Shown here in pieces: positions 11,650 to 22,890 of a stretch of 64,000 nucleotides of DNA (its first letter is position 1; every line of letters begins with the position of its first letter). Both the position numbers and the translations under genes were made by a program. A model generated the notes under the pieces. That model was not told the origin of the DNA and ran no database searches. It saw only the letters and a list, made by a program, of their open reading frames with translations. Location: assembly GCA_036346225.1 (NCBI GenBank), contig JARFIW010001323.1, forward strand, positions 1,116,001-1,180,000, given 5' to 3'. Origin of the DNA: Platerodrilus igneus (Eukaryota; Arthropoda; Insecta; Coleoptera; Lycidae).

Positions 11650-14240
11650 TAGGCAGCAGAAACTACACTTATTTAAGGAAATAATTAAGAAATAGACATA
11701 GTTTGTAGATAGTAAGTAGTCAACACCCTGTATATAGAGTAGAGATAGTTTTGGGCGACGCAGGTAAACATAGGAAGACGCATGGTTGGCGTAGGAATGA
11801 GAAGTACATGTATTAAAGTAGATAGTAAATATTAAATACCCTGTAGATAAAGTTTAGTTAATTTAGGTAAAACAAATAAGGATATTTTCAGTGGAAGCAC
11901 GCGTAATAAATGATAAAGTGTAATTAGACATGCATTAAGAAAAAGAGTTCCAGACAATTAAAGTAATACGGATATAGAAATAAAGTTTCAGGTAGTTAAT
12001 ATAAATGCATACAAAGATCTAATCATTTGATAAGAGAAATGATTAAAAATTGCGTGAATCGCATGTAAACATGGAAATTTAAAATCGGGTTGCATCAGTT
12101 GTTTATAGAAAAGCAAGTAATCTATCAAAATACAGCATGTTAATAATAATAGACAGATGTAGGCAGGTGGTGATTATGAGGAATCGCAGAGCATTGCATC
12201 AGAAACTGCTCAATATGTAATTATTTGATTGGTCAGAGACAAGCGACGAGTTCTAGACCAAACCCACGGATGGAGTGGGAATTCGAAATTATATTAGCAA
12301 GCACCTTGATGGAGAAGTCAGTTTTGAACTCAATGAAGGCCGAAGTGCATTGCCATTAAACAAAGTGATGCGTAATAAGTATAAAAGTGAAAAATAATAT
12401 GAGTGCTAATATGAAGATTATAATTACCGTTTAAACGTAAGTACGTCTTTAATGAATTTATTATAAACCAAGACATAAAAAAAATAGGGTTTCGAGGTCT
12501 GAGGGAAATAGACTAGGATTATGATGTTAAGAAAAAAATTACAGTAATACAATTTAAATGTCAAGGGGAAAAGAAGAATAATACAATCTGGAAGTACAAG
12601 GGGTGAAATAAACTACAATTTTAAGTCTGGGGCAAGAATGTTAAAAGTCTAAGTTTGAAGAATTGAGATAAATTGGGGTATATAATTTAATGATGGTGAT
12701 CCATAGTGTAATAATTTGAATGGAATCCAGAATTGGGGAAGATCATTTTTATTAGAAGCGTCGATGTGAAAAGGATAAAACCAGGTCAGATTTTTAGTTA
12801 TAAGACATCTGTTTTTCTATATGAATTTTTATTTTATTTTTTTATATTGAATTTGCTAAATAAGAAATGCTTGTGAAAAGTCAACAAAAGAAGTTGCATA
12901 CGTATTGAATGAGTGGTGAAAAAACAGGTTTAGAATATTCTACATTTGTTGGTAAAGATCATAAATTTTCTTTGGTGACTTTGGGTTTTGAGTAAATGAT
13001 TGTTAATAAATGAGATTTATAAAATTAACTGATTGAAAAGTGTATTTCGAATAATTTCAAAAGCTGTATATAACATATTGGTTTCATTATATAAAATCTA
13101 AATTTACTGAATTTTATAATTGCAAATAAATGCTAGCCGAGGTCATAAGATTTAAATAGTACAAAAGGCGGAGCCACCAGTTGAACGGGAAAGTGATAAC
13201 TCGCAGGGCGGTAACGTATCGAATTTTGCCATTGGTAGATAGAGTTGTTTACAGATAAAGTCCAGTTGATAGCAATATTAAGAAAACAGCTGGAGGAGGA
13301 GATAATTAATCGTGAATATTAAAATGGTGGTCCAATAATTTAGAGTACGTAGAAAATAAATAATGCAGCACAAAGTCGGGGCATGATAATTCCACGAATA
13401 GCATAGCAATATATATATTGTAATGTATAAGGGAGATACCAAGAGTTCTAAGGGTTGTTTAGTACAAGCTAGTATATGCCAAGCAAAATAATCCACATAT
13501 TTAATCACATAAACTTAAAAATGTATGTTTGCCGTATTTTACGTATACTAAAATACCATTCAAAATGGTACTTGAAATTAAGTGCCAAAAGGTAATATTA
13601 AAATGACTAAATGATGTAGTAAGATGTACAGTGCTCAAGGGTTTATGCCGAGTTTGAATTTTAAAGGCCATTGAAAGTACATTTGCCGTCCAAAAACCGG
13701 ATGCGTCTATGAATGTTTACTATCAACCATGCATCCAGGTTCAAGTGCAATTTATTTTGGTTTCATTTTAAATAGAATCAACTTTTGGACAATATTTGTA
13801 AGCTCAAAATTATTAATTATAACAACTTCAAATATGATTGGTGAACTGTAAATATTTAGGACAAATAATAGAATTGTATGTGAATCAGGAAAGTGTAAAA
13901 GGACATGAACTATGGTATGTGCGACACAAACGAAATGTTAAGATGTTATTGGACGATTTAGTTATGTACTTTTAAAGTGTAGTAGGCAAGAAAGTTAAAA
14001 TGGTCGCCTTGGAAAGTAAACAACGGAGATTATTTTCGAAATTCATTTTGTAAAAAGACGTGTTTTTCAAACTGTGCTAATTTGTAAACAATTTTAAAAG
14101 AAGTTAATAAAAGTATTTGATTTTAAAGAGTTTGATTAAGTAAAGAAGGGTAAAGAAGCAACAGCGACGAGAGTAATTAGTATAAAGAGTGGTGATTGTG
14201 CAACGGCGAAGCGACGGAAAATTATATAGATTTGGAGTAA
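11650..14240. other. No gene recognised; purine-rich
   Basis: Long stretch without a recognisable coding frame. The plus strand is enriched in A and G, increasingly so toward 14000. A vestige of a spliced transcript or an untranslated TE interior would both fit; neither can be shown. Confidence 0.35.
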
Positions 14241-14251
14241 TATTGGGAAAG

Positions 14252-14455
14252 GTAGCAGGACATCGAGTGGTAATATATAAGGAACGGAGTTGGATTTGGG
14301 TAGCGATTTAAAGGGAGCAGGACATCGAGAGGAATTATATAAAGGAAAGAAGTTGGATTTGGAAAGCGATTTATAGATTTGTAGCAGGACATCGGGAGGA
14401 AATATATAAAGGAAAGAAGTTGGTTTTGGATAGCGATTATTAGGTAGCGGATCAT
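14252..14455 (+). repeat. Tandem repeat, three units of about 65 bp
   Basis: Three consecutive units each begin 'gcaggacatcg(a/g)g', continue 'atatataaaggaa(a/c)g(a/g)agttgg(a/t)ttttgg' and end 'agcgattta'. They start near 14252, 14318 and 14384. Unit-to-unit identity is roughly 80-85 percent by eye. It lies in a purine-rich tract just before a candidate exon. Confidence 0.75.
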
Positions 14456-14671
14456 AGAGCATTTTGAAGTAAGACGACGAGTAGATTTGGATAAGATACG
14501 AAGAAACGGACGGAGTAATTGAGAGTACGAAGAGCGAAATTTAGGAGAACAACAATTGGTAGTGGAGGATTCGAAGCAGAAATTAGCACAGGGGAAGTTA
14601 CAGCACTGGGTATTCAAAATTCTAAATTAGGGTTAATTATTTCAGGTATTGGGGAGCAGCTAAATTTTAGA

Positions 14672-14786
14672 ACAACACCTGGAGGCGGCACAAAAATTCA
14701 ATCAGATAGGACAAAAGTGTAAAGACGCATACGGCGACAAAGATTTTGAGCCAGCAGTCAGAGCGGCCAGAACGGAGTATAGACCA
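14672..14786 (+). CDS. Candidate internal exon, unknown protein
   Basis: One frame reads EQHLEAAQKFNQIGQKCKD then AYGDKDFEPAVRAARTEYRP, a natural-looking charged peptide without stops, and ends at GACCAG|GTGAGTGC, a near-consensus 5' splice donor at 14786/14787. The upstream limit is 'aaattttag', a plausible acceptor. No family is recognised. A neighbouring frame at 14540-14632 (EQQLVVEDSKQKLAQGKLQHW) is also coding-like. These may be exons of one uncharacterised gene or of a degraded gag. Confidence 0.3.
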
Positions 14787-15226
14787 GGTGAGTGCTGAGA
14801 TATCTTAAAACGTCAAAAACAGTCATATAATTTTGGTAGTAATTAAATTTAGCACAAAGCAACGCTGATCGTAGTATAATTTTGGCATATACAAAAGTAG
14901 AGTAAAAAGATTTAGTACTAAAACAAAAGAGGTGCACTTTGGTTGGACTTTGCACATCTACTTATAACAGAACTCACTATAAGTAGTTGACCACCCTGAG
15001 ATTTAAGAGCTTAAATAGTCGAGGCATTGCAATAAATAGTTAATTAAAGAACCAACCAAACGTTGCAAGTACGGGGCGTGCATTAGGTGTGCACATTTCA
15101 AAAAAAGGCGCGACAAAAAGGGGTAAAAATAAAATAAAAATTTTAAGAATATAGAGTTGAGAGTGATTGAACACACAGTCAGTGAGTAAAAGAAAAGTGG
15201 GGGGATTCAATAATAATCAACAAAAA

Positions 15227-15228
<2 letters not shown>

Positions 15229-15266
<38 letters not shown>
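15229..15266. repeat. (TA)n microsatellite abutting the palindrome
   Basis: About 18 TA units ending exactly where the left arm of the large palindrome begins. A shorter TA tract (17157-17168) abuts the right arm, suggesting insertion into, or expansion of, a TA target. Confidence 0.9.
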
Positions 15267-15270
<4 letters not shown>

Positions 15271-17156
15271 GTGAGTTTTTAGTGTGGCAACGGTCGATAA
15301 CTCCGTTATTATAAAAGCTACGTAAACCAAATTTGGAGGCATATTAGGCATGCCTAAAGTGCACATTTTAAAAATATTTGGAAGCATACAGGGTGTTTCA
15401 TAATTCCAGGGCATATTAAACTTATATTTTTTTAAATGGAACACCCTATATATTATTACATTTTTGAAAAGCCCATAAAAAGAGCTTTAATTTGATATGA
15501 AGTTGTATCTGTCTATTCCTTTTAGTTTTTGAGATATTCCACTGTTTTTAGAAAAAATGACCCCAATTGGATACATTGCCACTGCACTAATACACAACTT
15601 ACGTTAATTTTCAAAATGCAGAAAATTTTACTTTATACCATAGTATATTTGTAAGTATCACTTTTTTGAAATTTCTTTCCAGTATACAGGGAGTGTCAGG
15701 CTTCGCAAAATGCAATTTTTAACATTTTTTTTAAATGGCACCCTACCAATTTTATTGCTACAATGGATAGTTCATTAAGTGTCCTTTCATTTTTGTTAAG
15801 CATTCCCTATACCTAAATCCATTACTTTCTGGGATACTTTTGATTTTCTACAAATTTTACGAATGTTTTTAATTTACATCACTAAAAATAACTTACTATT
15901 GGAGAATACTATAAAACAATTAATACATTTTGATTAACAATCAACTACAGTTATCCAATAACAATTTTCACTAAAGATATAATAACCTACAATAATACGC
16001 TATCAACAGAATTCTGCCAGATCAACAATATGCATTTTATAGAAAATGTTCAAACAGGAAATCAGGCAGGCTTTGAAAAAAATTACAATTACAATCAAAA
16101 TGTCATTTAGGTTTATTAATTGTAGTGTGTTGTCATTTAACACATTATCAATTCTGTTTTGAATGTAATCTTTGAAGGAGTTTTCAAAATGAATTTTACA
16201 ATGGAAGAACAAATAAATATGATTTGGGTATTGAGAGCAAGTTTAAAAAATTTCCTACTTACATCAAGAATATACCAAGAGAGATATCCTGTTAAATGAC
16301 AACACACTACAATTAATAAACCTAAACGACACTTTACATGTAATAGTTATTTTTTTCAAAGCCTGCCTGATTTCCTGCTTGAACATTTTCTATAAAATGC
16401 ATATTGTTGATCTGGCAGAATTCTGTTGATAGCGTATTATTGTAGGTTATTATATCTTTAGTGAAAATTGTTATTGGATAACTGTAGTTGATTGTTAATC
16501 AAAATGTATTAATTGTTTTATAGTATTCTCCAATAGTAAGTTATTTTTAGTTATGTAAATTAAAAACATTCTTAAAATTTGCAGAAAATCAAAAATATCT
16601 CAGAAAGTAATGGATTTAGGTATAGGGAATACTTAACAAAAATGAAAGGACACTTAATGAACTATCCATTGTAGCAATAAATTGGTAGGTGCCATTTAAA
16701 AAATGTTAAAATTGCATTTTGCGAAACCTGACACACCCTGTATACTGGAAAGAAATTTCAAAAAAGTGATACTTACAAATATACTGTGGTATATGGTAAA
16801 ATTTTCTGCATCTTGAAAGTTAACATAAGTTTTGTATTAGTGCTGTGGCAATGTATCCAATTGGGGTCATTTTTTCTAAAAACAGTTGAATATCTCAAAA
16901 ACTAAAAGGAATAGACAGATACAACTTCATATCAAATTAAAGCCCTTTTTATGGGCTTTTCAAAAATGTAATAATATATAGGGTGTTCCATTTAAAAAAA
17001 TATAAGTTTAATATGCCCTGGAATTATGAAACACCCTGTATGCTTCCAAATATTTTAAATGTGCACTTTAGGCATGCCTAATATGCTCCAAATTTGGTTT
17101 ACGTAGCTTTATAATAACGGAGTTATCGACCGTTGCCACACTAAAAACTCACCCTG
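15267..17156. mobile_element. Large palindromic (foldback) element, 1.9 kb, arms about 870 bp
   Basis: The left arm 15267-16142 is repeated in reverse at 16290-17156 with high identity (by eye well above 90 percent; a few substitutions and small indels). The loop is 147 bp. Ends read tacagg(g)tgagtttttagtg. Each arm carries internal 'acaccctgtat'-type terminal motifs in both orientations (near 15388, 15447 and 15692), so each arm itself looks like a set of nested terminal repeats. The loop encodes the beginning of a DUF4817-like protein. Mobile origin is inferred from the terminal repeats and the TA flanks. Confidence 0.8.
16189..16299 (+). CDS. DUF4817-like helix-turn-helix fragment in the palindrome loop
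   Basis: ATG at 16189 opens a 36-codon frame: MNFTMEEQINMIWVL, then NFLLTSRIYQERYP. This resembles the N-terminal DUF4817 helix-turn-helix domain of insect TE-linked proteins, whose pattern is 'T-E-E-DM--VLGE---N---A-RIY-ERYP-R--P'. The frame meets the right arm and stops after VK at 16299, so the family's usual continuation is lost. Probably a captured 5' fragment rather than a working gene, although the intact ATG in the only unique part of the palindrome is notable. Confidence 0.55.
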   Translation: MNFTMEEQINMIWVLRASLKNFLLTSRIYQERYPVK

Positions 17157-17168
17157 TATATATATATT

Positions 17169-17266
17169 CATACTTTTAAAATCATTAATTAAAAAACAAG
17201 GATTAAAAAAACACAGGTCATAATTATAAAACGATACTTGAGGTTTTCAGTGTTGAACCTCCATGA
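17169..17266. other. No gene recognised
   Basis: Short AT-rich flank after the palindrome. Confidence 0.3.
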
Positions 17267-17407
17267 TTAATAGTAACCAGGGGATGTCATTTGCTAGCTT
17301 CACTGGTAGTGGACGGCGTCAACGTATGGAAGAGCACGATTCATTTGTTGGAACGTTTTGAGAACACGGAATCCAAATTAAAAGCGAAACTTATTACTGT
17401 GATGTAA
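17267..17407 (+). CDS. Coding-like fragment, unknown
   Basis: An open frame without a start codon reads CHLLASLVVDGVNVWKSTI followed by HLLERFENTESKLKAKLITV to a stop at 17405-17407. The 'aaccag|ggg' before it could be a splice acceptor. Codon choice and amphipathic character look genuine, but no family is recognised. It may belong with the other unassigned exon-like blocks between 10.8 and 18.3 kb. Confidence 0.2.
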   Translation, partial: LIVTRGCHLLASLVVDGVNVWKSTIHLLERFENTESKLKAKLITVM

Positions 17408-17419
17408 ATGCCTAGCATT

Positions 17420-18015
17420 AAGAACTCCTTTCGTTTGTCTTATATAACCATCAAAATGTACAGTATTTTAGTAGTTTAGTTATAATATTAGGGTTGCACG
17501 TCAGTTTATAATATTTAGAGTTTAATATTAAAGTTAGAAGTTAACTAGTTAAAAGATTGTTATTGGTTACCATGCATTTGAAATGAATGACATGCGTTGT
17601 ATGTAGTATATTAAGGAATTAGTGGTCTAGAACAATTTTAAAATACACATAGTGCGTAGATTTAGAAGTAAAAGTGGTGGCTATGGTTGTTGACATAGAA
17701 ACGGATTATAATTAATTTGTTTTTTGGATGCAGAAGAAATGAGAACTTTTGTAAAACAAGCCTTATAAGCTCTGAAAATAAAGAGAAGTTACGTTTAAAT
17801 TTGGTGTTATTTATTAATAGAAGTTGTTAAAAGTGACTAGAAAGTGAATAGCCCTTATCCAGCAACTATTGGTGTAAAATAAGGAGAGCCAGTCGTAGTA
17901 CTTGTGAGACTGGGATATTTGTAGAGGAGTTTTAAAAGAGTCTAGTTATTGCGAGAAGCTTGCCCAAGTCCAAGGGTTCATAAATCGATTGTAGCACAAC
18001 AACTGTTAGTATAGG
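17420..18015. other. No gene recognised
   Basis: AT-rich sequence with no recognised feature; might be intronic if the flanking coding-like fragments belong together. Confidence 0.3.
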
Positions 18016-18021
18016 TATTAG

Positions 18022-18297
18022 GAACCTAAGACAATCAGCGCACCAAACTTTTTCAACAGTGAAGAACATCCTGAGACAGCACTACTAGTGAAGATCAGGA
18101 CCAGTAATAAGTATCCATTGGTAACAAACATATTTTCTGTAATTGATTTAGAATCAACTCTTCCAAAGGTCATTTGTAATATTAATAAAAAAGAGTTAGA
18201 GAATTGTATACCATTGATATCTTGCAAGACGCTGTCCACTGCACAGGATTTTAAGAGGTATTTATTTAGAAATAAGTCTTCTGATTGCTATTATTGA
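18022..18297 (+). CDS. Coding-like terminal exon, unknown protein
   Basis: After 'gtattag' (acceptor-like) the frame is open for 91 codons. It begins EPKTISAPNFFNSEEHPE, has a hydrophobic/charged middle (NKYPLVTNIFSVIDLES) and ends FKRYLFRNKSSDCYY with a stop at 18297. An ATG-free reading from 18022 suits an exon better than a standalone gene; an internal ATG-led frame starts at 18088. No family is recognised. The preserved length and even composition suggest it is either recent TE material or a host exon. Confidence 0.3.
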   Translation, partial: EPKTISAPNFFNSEEHPETALLVKIRTSNKYPLVTNIFSVIDLESTLPKVICNINKKELENCIPLISCKTLSTAQDFKRYLFRNKSSDCYY

Positions 18298-18692
18298 TTG
18301 AAGAATTAATTCTGTGAATCAAAAGTATCCAATACCACACAAAATATATTTGACGACACATTCAGTACTCAATAATATATCAATACGTAGTGAAAGGTTA
18401 CGTATCACGTCAGTCTGTCAATTATGGCATATGAGTGCGTGCGTCAAAATTCGATAACTTTGAAGTGATTGAATTCGTAGAGGTAACTTGGCTAGGCGTG
18501 TTAATTATGTTTTTAAAAGGGGAAAACTTTACGATCATAACGGCGACTGCTCTGGTTTTGGAACCCAGGCTAGGGTAGTTAATTTCGCAAGAAAAATTGT
18601 TAGGGAACTCGAGTTAGGAGTACTCATAGCCGAGGCATATTAGATAAGATCTAGGAACTGAGCCGTACGCTGCTCTTGAAGCACCAACAGAG

Positions 18693-18696
<4 letters not shown>

Positions 18697-18743
<47 letters not shown>
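18697..18743. repeat. (TA)n microsatellite
   Basis: About 22 TA units. Confidence 0.95.
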
Positions 18744-18746
<3 letters not shown>

Positions 18747-19005
18747 GTATGAAGATCAATTGAGACTGCTTTATCCCAATCGATTTTTTCGGACCATAAT
18801 TGCTTAAGCAAAATTTTTACTACTATAATTTAAGCTGCTAAAAGACACAATAGATCATATATTAGTGAAACACCTGCCAAGATTAATCTCTTAGTGCTTC
18901 GCTTTGAATTATTCGGAGCTACTATTTTGTAAGTCAAAATATCTGTTGTTAGGAACCAAAAGATACTTGAGATCTTAGAATTTTCAGAAATTTTTTAAAT
19001 GTACG

Positions 19006-19877
19006 TTAAATGTCCTTGAGGATTGAAGCTTTATTGAATACCCACTTGCGTAGATTAAAACCTGCTTGGTGCAGAATATCTGAAACTTCTACACACGTTT
19101 GTGTAAGTTTCTTCAATGAGTCTAAACCATTTAAGAAATTATCCACGTAGATGGAGTTCGCGATTGCATAGGAAGCTGATGGAAATGACTCGGCATTTTC
19201 AATGGATAATTGATGAAGACACCTTATCGCAAGAAATGGCGCACTTGTAGTACCATATGTTATTGTATTTAATTAGTAAACCTCTAGCGGACCTTCAGAA
19301 TCCTTTTGCCATAAGATTTGTTGCAAAAATCTTTGTTCTGGAATAATCCATATGCATCTATACATTTTCTCAATGTCTGAGGATACGACATAAGAAAAGT
19401 GTCTGAAACGTAACAGGATTGAAAAAGATCGTTTTGCATGGTAGCACCCGCCACCTGAATTTGATTTAAAGATACCCCACTGTTTGTTGGACAAGAACCA
19501 TCAAATACGACTCTAAGTTTTGTGGTTACACTGTATTTCTTTAAAACCCATGATGAAGAAAGAAGTTAGTGACATTAGAGCTTAGACTAGAATCTGTTAC
19601 TTGAGAAAAGTGATTCAAAACCTGATATTCACCCATAAATTTGAAGTATTTGTCACGCAATTCTGAATTTGCTTTGAAGTTTGCGCTCAAGATTGTAAAA
19701 GGGTTTATTAGCTATTTGTTTGGAATCGCCTAATAAGTTTACGGATTCCTTGAATGGAATAGAGACTATAAATCTTCCATAACTATGCCTCTTGAAGGTA
19801 GAAACAAAATGACTCTCGAAATCTGCTTCTTCTTGGAAATATATTTTTGCGAGGTTTCTATTTTTTTGACTCCTCAA
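19006..19877 (-). pseudogene. BEL/Pao reverse transcriptase domain, decayed
   Basis: The minus strand in shifting frames gives a BEL/Pao RT. The N-terminal part (19877-19653) reads GRFIVSIPFKESVNLLGDSK. The palm is at 19494-19273 (SYVVSSDIEKMYRCIWIIPE, then LQQILWQKDSEGPLEVY). Next comes TYGTTSAPFLAIRCLHQLS (about 19258-19202), and at 19160 the active-site box reads IYVDNFLNGLDS where YVDD is expected. It ends with SDILHQAGFNLRKWVFNKAS. The second catalytic Asp is changed to Asn and there are stops and frameshifts, so it is dead. In a live element this enzyme copies the RNA genome into cDNA in virus-like particles. Confidence 0.85.
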
Positions 19878-19907
19878 CGAACAAGTTAATCCTGAACGTT
19901 CATATGC

Positions 19908-20470
19908 CTAGAGAAACTGCAAACGAGAACGTTCAGCATTGCATGAAACGTTGTGAATAGGACGTGAAATGGTCCACCTCAATTTAGATTTTTGAAGAAT
20001 TGGCAATCCCTGGCCTAGCTTGATTTGTCCAACGCAAAGCAACGACCAAAACAAATCAACTCTAAGCAGTAAGTCGATTGAATACGCAATATGAAAAAAA
20101 TGGATTAGAAAGTCTAATTTTTTTGAAATGCTTAATGAAGACGTATTAATATTTTGAATGGACGTGCGCTCACAAATATTTGAAATAACCGAGCATGAAA
20201 GTTTTGATGTGAAATCGTTATGCCGCGAATTTATTTGAATATCGCATTTGCACCTATCACAAGAAGACTTTTGACCTATACCTACAATTGAAATATTGTA
20301 GGTGGCTTTTGTAGACCTAATGAGTCGCACAGTGTTTGTGTAATGAAGCTAGATTCTGATGCATCGTCCAGTAGTACTATGCAATCATGAGTTCTACCTT
20401 GATTATTAAAGACCATTATTACTGCAGTCGATAACAAAGTCAGATTCATTGAGTTTGTGTAGTTTTAAAG
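19908..20470 (-). pseudogene. BEL/Pao aspartic protease (DUF1758-like), decayed
   Basis: About 20440-20330 reads VIMVFNNQGRTHDCIVLLDD then SESSFITQTLCDSLG; the catalytic D-S/T-G is DDAS here. The region 20330-19908 continues the A17-type protease: SIVGIGQKSS, then IDLLLRVDLFWSLLCVGQIK and QGLPILQKSKL. This 'adlFWsll-vGQikLG-G-P-LQkTklGWIiSGp' ending is typical of BEL/Pao. The protease cuts the Gag-Pol precursor. The mutated active site and a frame break at 20330 show loss of function. Confidence 0.8.
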
Positions 20471-20499
20471 TACAACAGATGCATTTTCTTTTGTTTTCC

Positions 20500-21120
20500 A
20501 CATCGGCCTCTAAATGACAGTGTGTCTGTGGACATTTTTACATGTCCCAAATCTGAAATCTTTTAGTGAATGTCCCGAATTTAAACAATTTTTACATAAA
20601 TGTGCACTTTGGACATGCTCAATAAGTAAGTGAATAGGCAAAATTTGAAATTTAGGGCAATTATAAATTTTATGCGTTTGTTTGCGACATGAACAGGCTT
20701 CCTTAACATTCACAAACGTCCTTTGATGAACTACTTTGTTAGCTTGAACTTTACCTTGTGAATATAGTTTGAGTGCACCTAAACCATTTGTGTTTAACTC
20801 AGTCGCTTCGAGTAAGTCTGTCTTATTTTTCAGAAATTTGAGAAACTGCTCTAGTGGTGGCGAATTTGTGGATTTATATTTCTTTTCCTCCCAACCCCGA
20901 GTTGTTACTGAATCTAACCTATTTCATACTATGACTATTAATAACGGATCCTAATATCTTTTTGATTGTCCAAGTGTTTCAAGAGATCGTAAGTTTTTAT
21001 TAATACTGTCTACGAAATTACGCAACTGAAATGAAGATTTTTTATTTTTTCGATCTTGAGCTTCAGCACTCTGTAGTAGGTTGCTAAACCTGTATGTATT
21101 CGACAAGAAGGACCAAATTT
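20500..21120 (-). pseudogene. BEL/Pao Gag (DUF1759) with zinc-knuckle linker, decayed
   Basis: Minus-strand 21110-20720 reads FQLRNFVDSINKNLRSLETL then YWDPLLIVIV and LDSVTTRGWEEKKYKST and FLKFLKNKTDLLEATE, the DUF1759 capsid-like part. The block 20713-20510 follows with ACSCRKQTHKIYNCPKF and LCKNCLNSGHSLKDF, the cysteine-rich segment linking Gag to protease. One cysteine (in 'KDC') is lost. Together with the protease and RT below, this is one element of at least 2.1 kb, minus strand. No LTRs were identified for it. Confidence 0.75.
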
Positions 21121-21125
21121 GTTAA

Positions 21126-22890
21126 TGTATAAACCATTTGTTTATAACACTATAGTTCATTTTATGGAAAGAACTGCACAAGTTTTGTACTGTTTCGCAT
21201 TGAATTAAAATTAGTTATAAAATTGTATACATTTGAAAACTTTGACATTATTATCACAGATCACTAAAAAATAAGATGACAATCTCCCATACAGTAAATC
21301 AAAACTGAGTTGACAGCGATATCTGTTTGGGCTGGACAAGTACTAGTGGAATTCATATTACAGTCTTTTCATCACAGTTGACTTGCCATCTAGCGTCGAT
21401 TGCAGAGTTTGTACAGGAAAGGTTAAAACCTAACTTTCTTGTTCAAATCCCCAAATCTTAATTATTTTTAATTCCAAAAAATAGATTTGAAAGCAAGAAT
21501 GTAAACTAGATATTCATCAAATTCGTTTCTGTTTCTTCAAGTATGAAATATTCGCTACCAATTAGAGTTCCCAACTGAAAATAACCCTAAAATTTTCAGT
21601 CAGTTATTTTTGATTGTACAATATACGGTTAGATAGATTAACACATGAATAGATAAATAGGCTATTCAAGTCAAGTTACAATTTTACGATTTCCAATTAT
21701 TTTCAAATTTGCAAGAAGTCTAAAAATTGAGCTAAGGATAATGCAAATTCAGTCTATGATTACACCAATTAGCCATTTTGCCATCAACTTATAAACTTGG
21801 TTTTTATTCTATATGCAATAATAGAATTTCAAAACAAACTCAAATATAGGAATATTTATTTACACAAAATATTCATAAATGGAATAACAATAGCTATATA
21901 CTTAATGAAAAAACCGTTTTCTGGCCAAAATAGTACTACATAAACAATTTCCCCTTATCAATTTTAGGCAACTACAAACGACGGTGTCTTAGGGTGTACT
22001 GCGTTTAATTAAAAGATTCAAGTATGTGCAAAATAAATTATAAACGTTCGGTTTGATATATGCCAAAAAATGATACGTTGGTAAATCCTAAACAAATAAA
22101 TATACAATAGTTACTGTAGACTGTGATTAATTAAAATAAATAAGTTTACTTACACCATAATTAATGTGTTGGCTACGAATGACGCTACCACAGACTAATA
22201 ATGAATAACAATTGGGTTAGAAGGGCTAAGGGATTGTTCTCCAAAAACGGCATAACTTCAAATTAGGGATCTGTAAGAAAAATGATAAACTTTGAAATAA
22301 GTACTGGTCCGATATACATGATGGTGCTATGATTCGTGTTTCAAGCCTCCTATTAAGGAGAATAGGCCCTGATTATTATTGATTTTTTCGTTAATAACTA
22401 CTTGATCCACATTTTGGATCAACTTCAAAGCCAAGTTAATTTGAGTAGAAATATACAGTGCAGGTATAAGTTAATGTACATAAGGTTAATAAATCTTAAC
22501 ACTATCTACAACTACCTCTATAAGACTTATAATTCACACGCCACGCACAGACATTTCTTACCGTGGCTTTTCTTTTTAATAATTTATCTATTTCTATCTT
22601 AAAATTAACTAAACTTTCTTTAACACTATCTTAATATCACATATAATCTAACATTACTATCCTTTATTTTAAATTATCTCATATTTACACATGGTTTTAT
22701 CAGGTTTCGCTTCAAACAGAATTTCTTTTCATTTGCATACATTACTCATCATACTGTAGCAAGTTCCTCTCTAAACTATCCCAATGTCGGAAAAATATAG
22801 GGTGTGAAGTCGTGCGAGCACCTACCTAGCAATACTACTCATGTCATAAAAATGTGGCCTAAAATCTCCCAATCTAACCTACTAACGTTA
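21126..22890. other. No gene recognised
   Basis: AT-rich; part of it (22400-22890) may be a decayed continuation of the gypsy fragment downstream, but no motif could be confirmed. Confidence 0.3.

Noticed and set aside
14136..14617. Minus-strand frames rich in Pro/Ser/Leu around 14.1-14.6 kb
   Set aside because: They arise from the purine-rich tandem repeats on the plus strand; the repeat period is not preserved as a protein pattern.
15267..17156. CRISPR-like or satellite array because of recurring short motifs
   Set aside because: Motifs are inverted terminal repeats in two long arms, not regularly spaced direct repeats with spacers.
18614..18811. Open frame across the (TA)n tract near 18.7 kb
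   Set aside because: Same artefact of TA repeats; no coding evidence.
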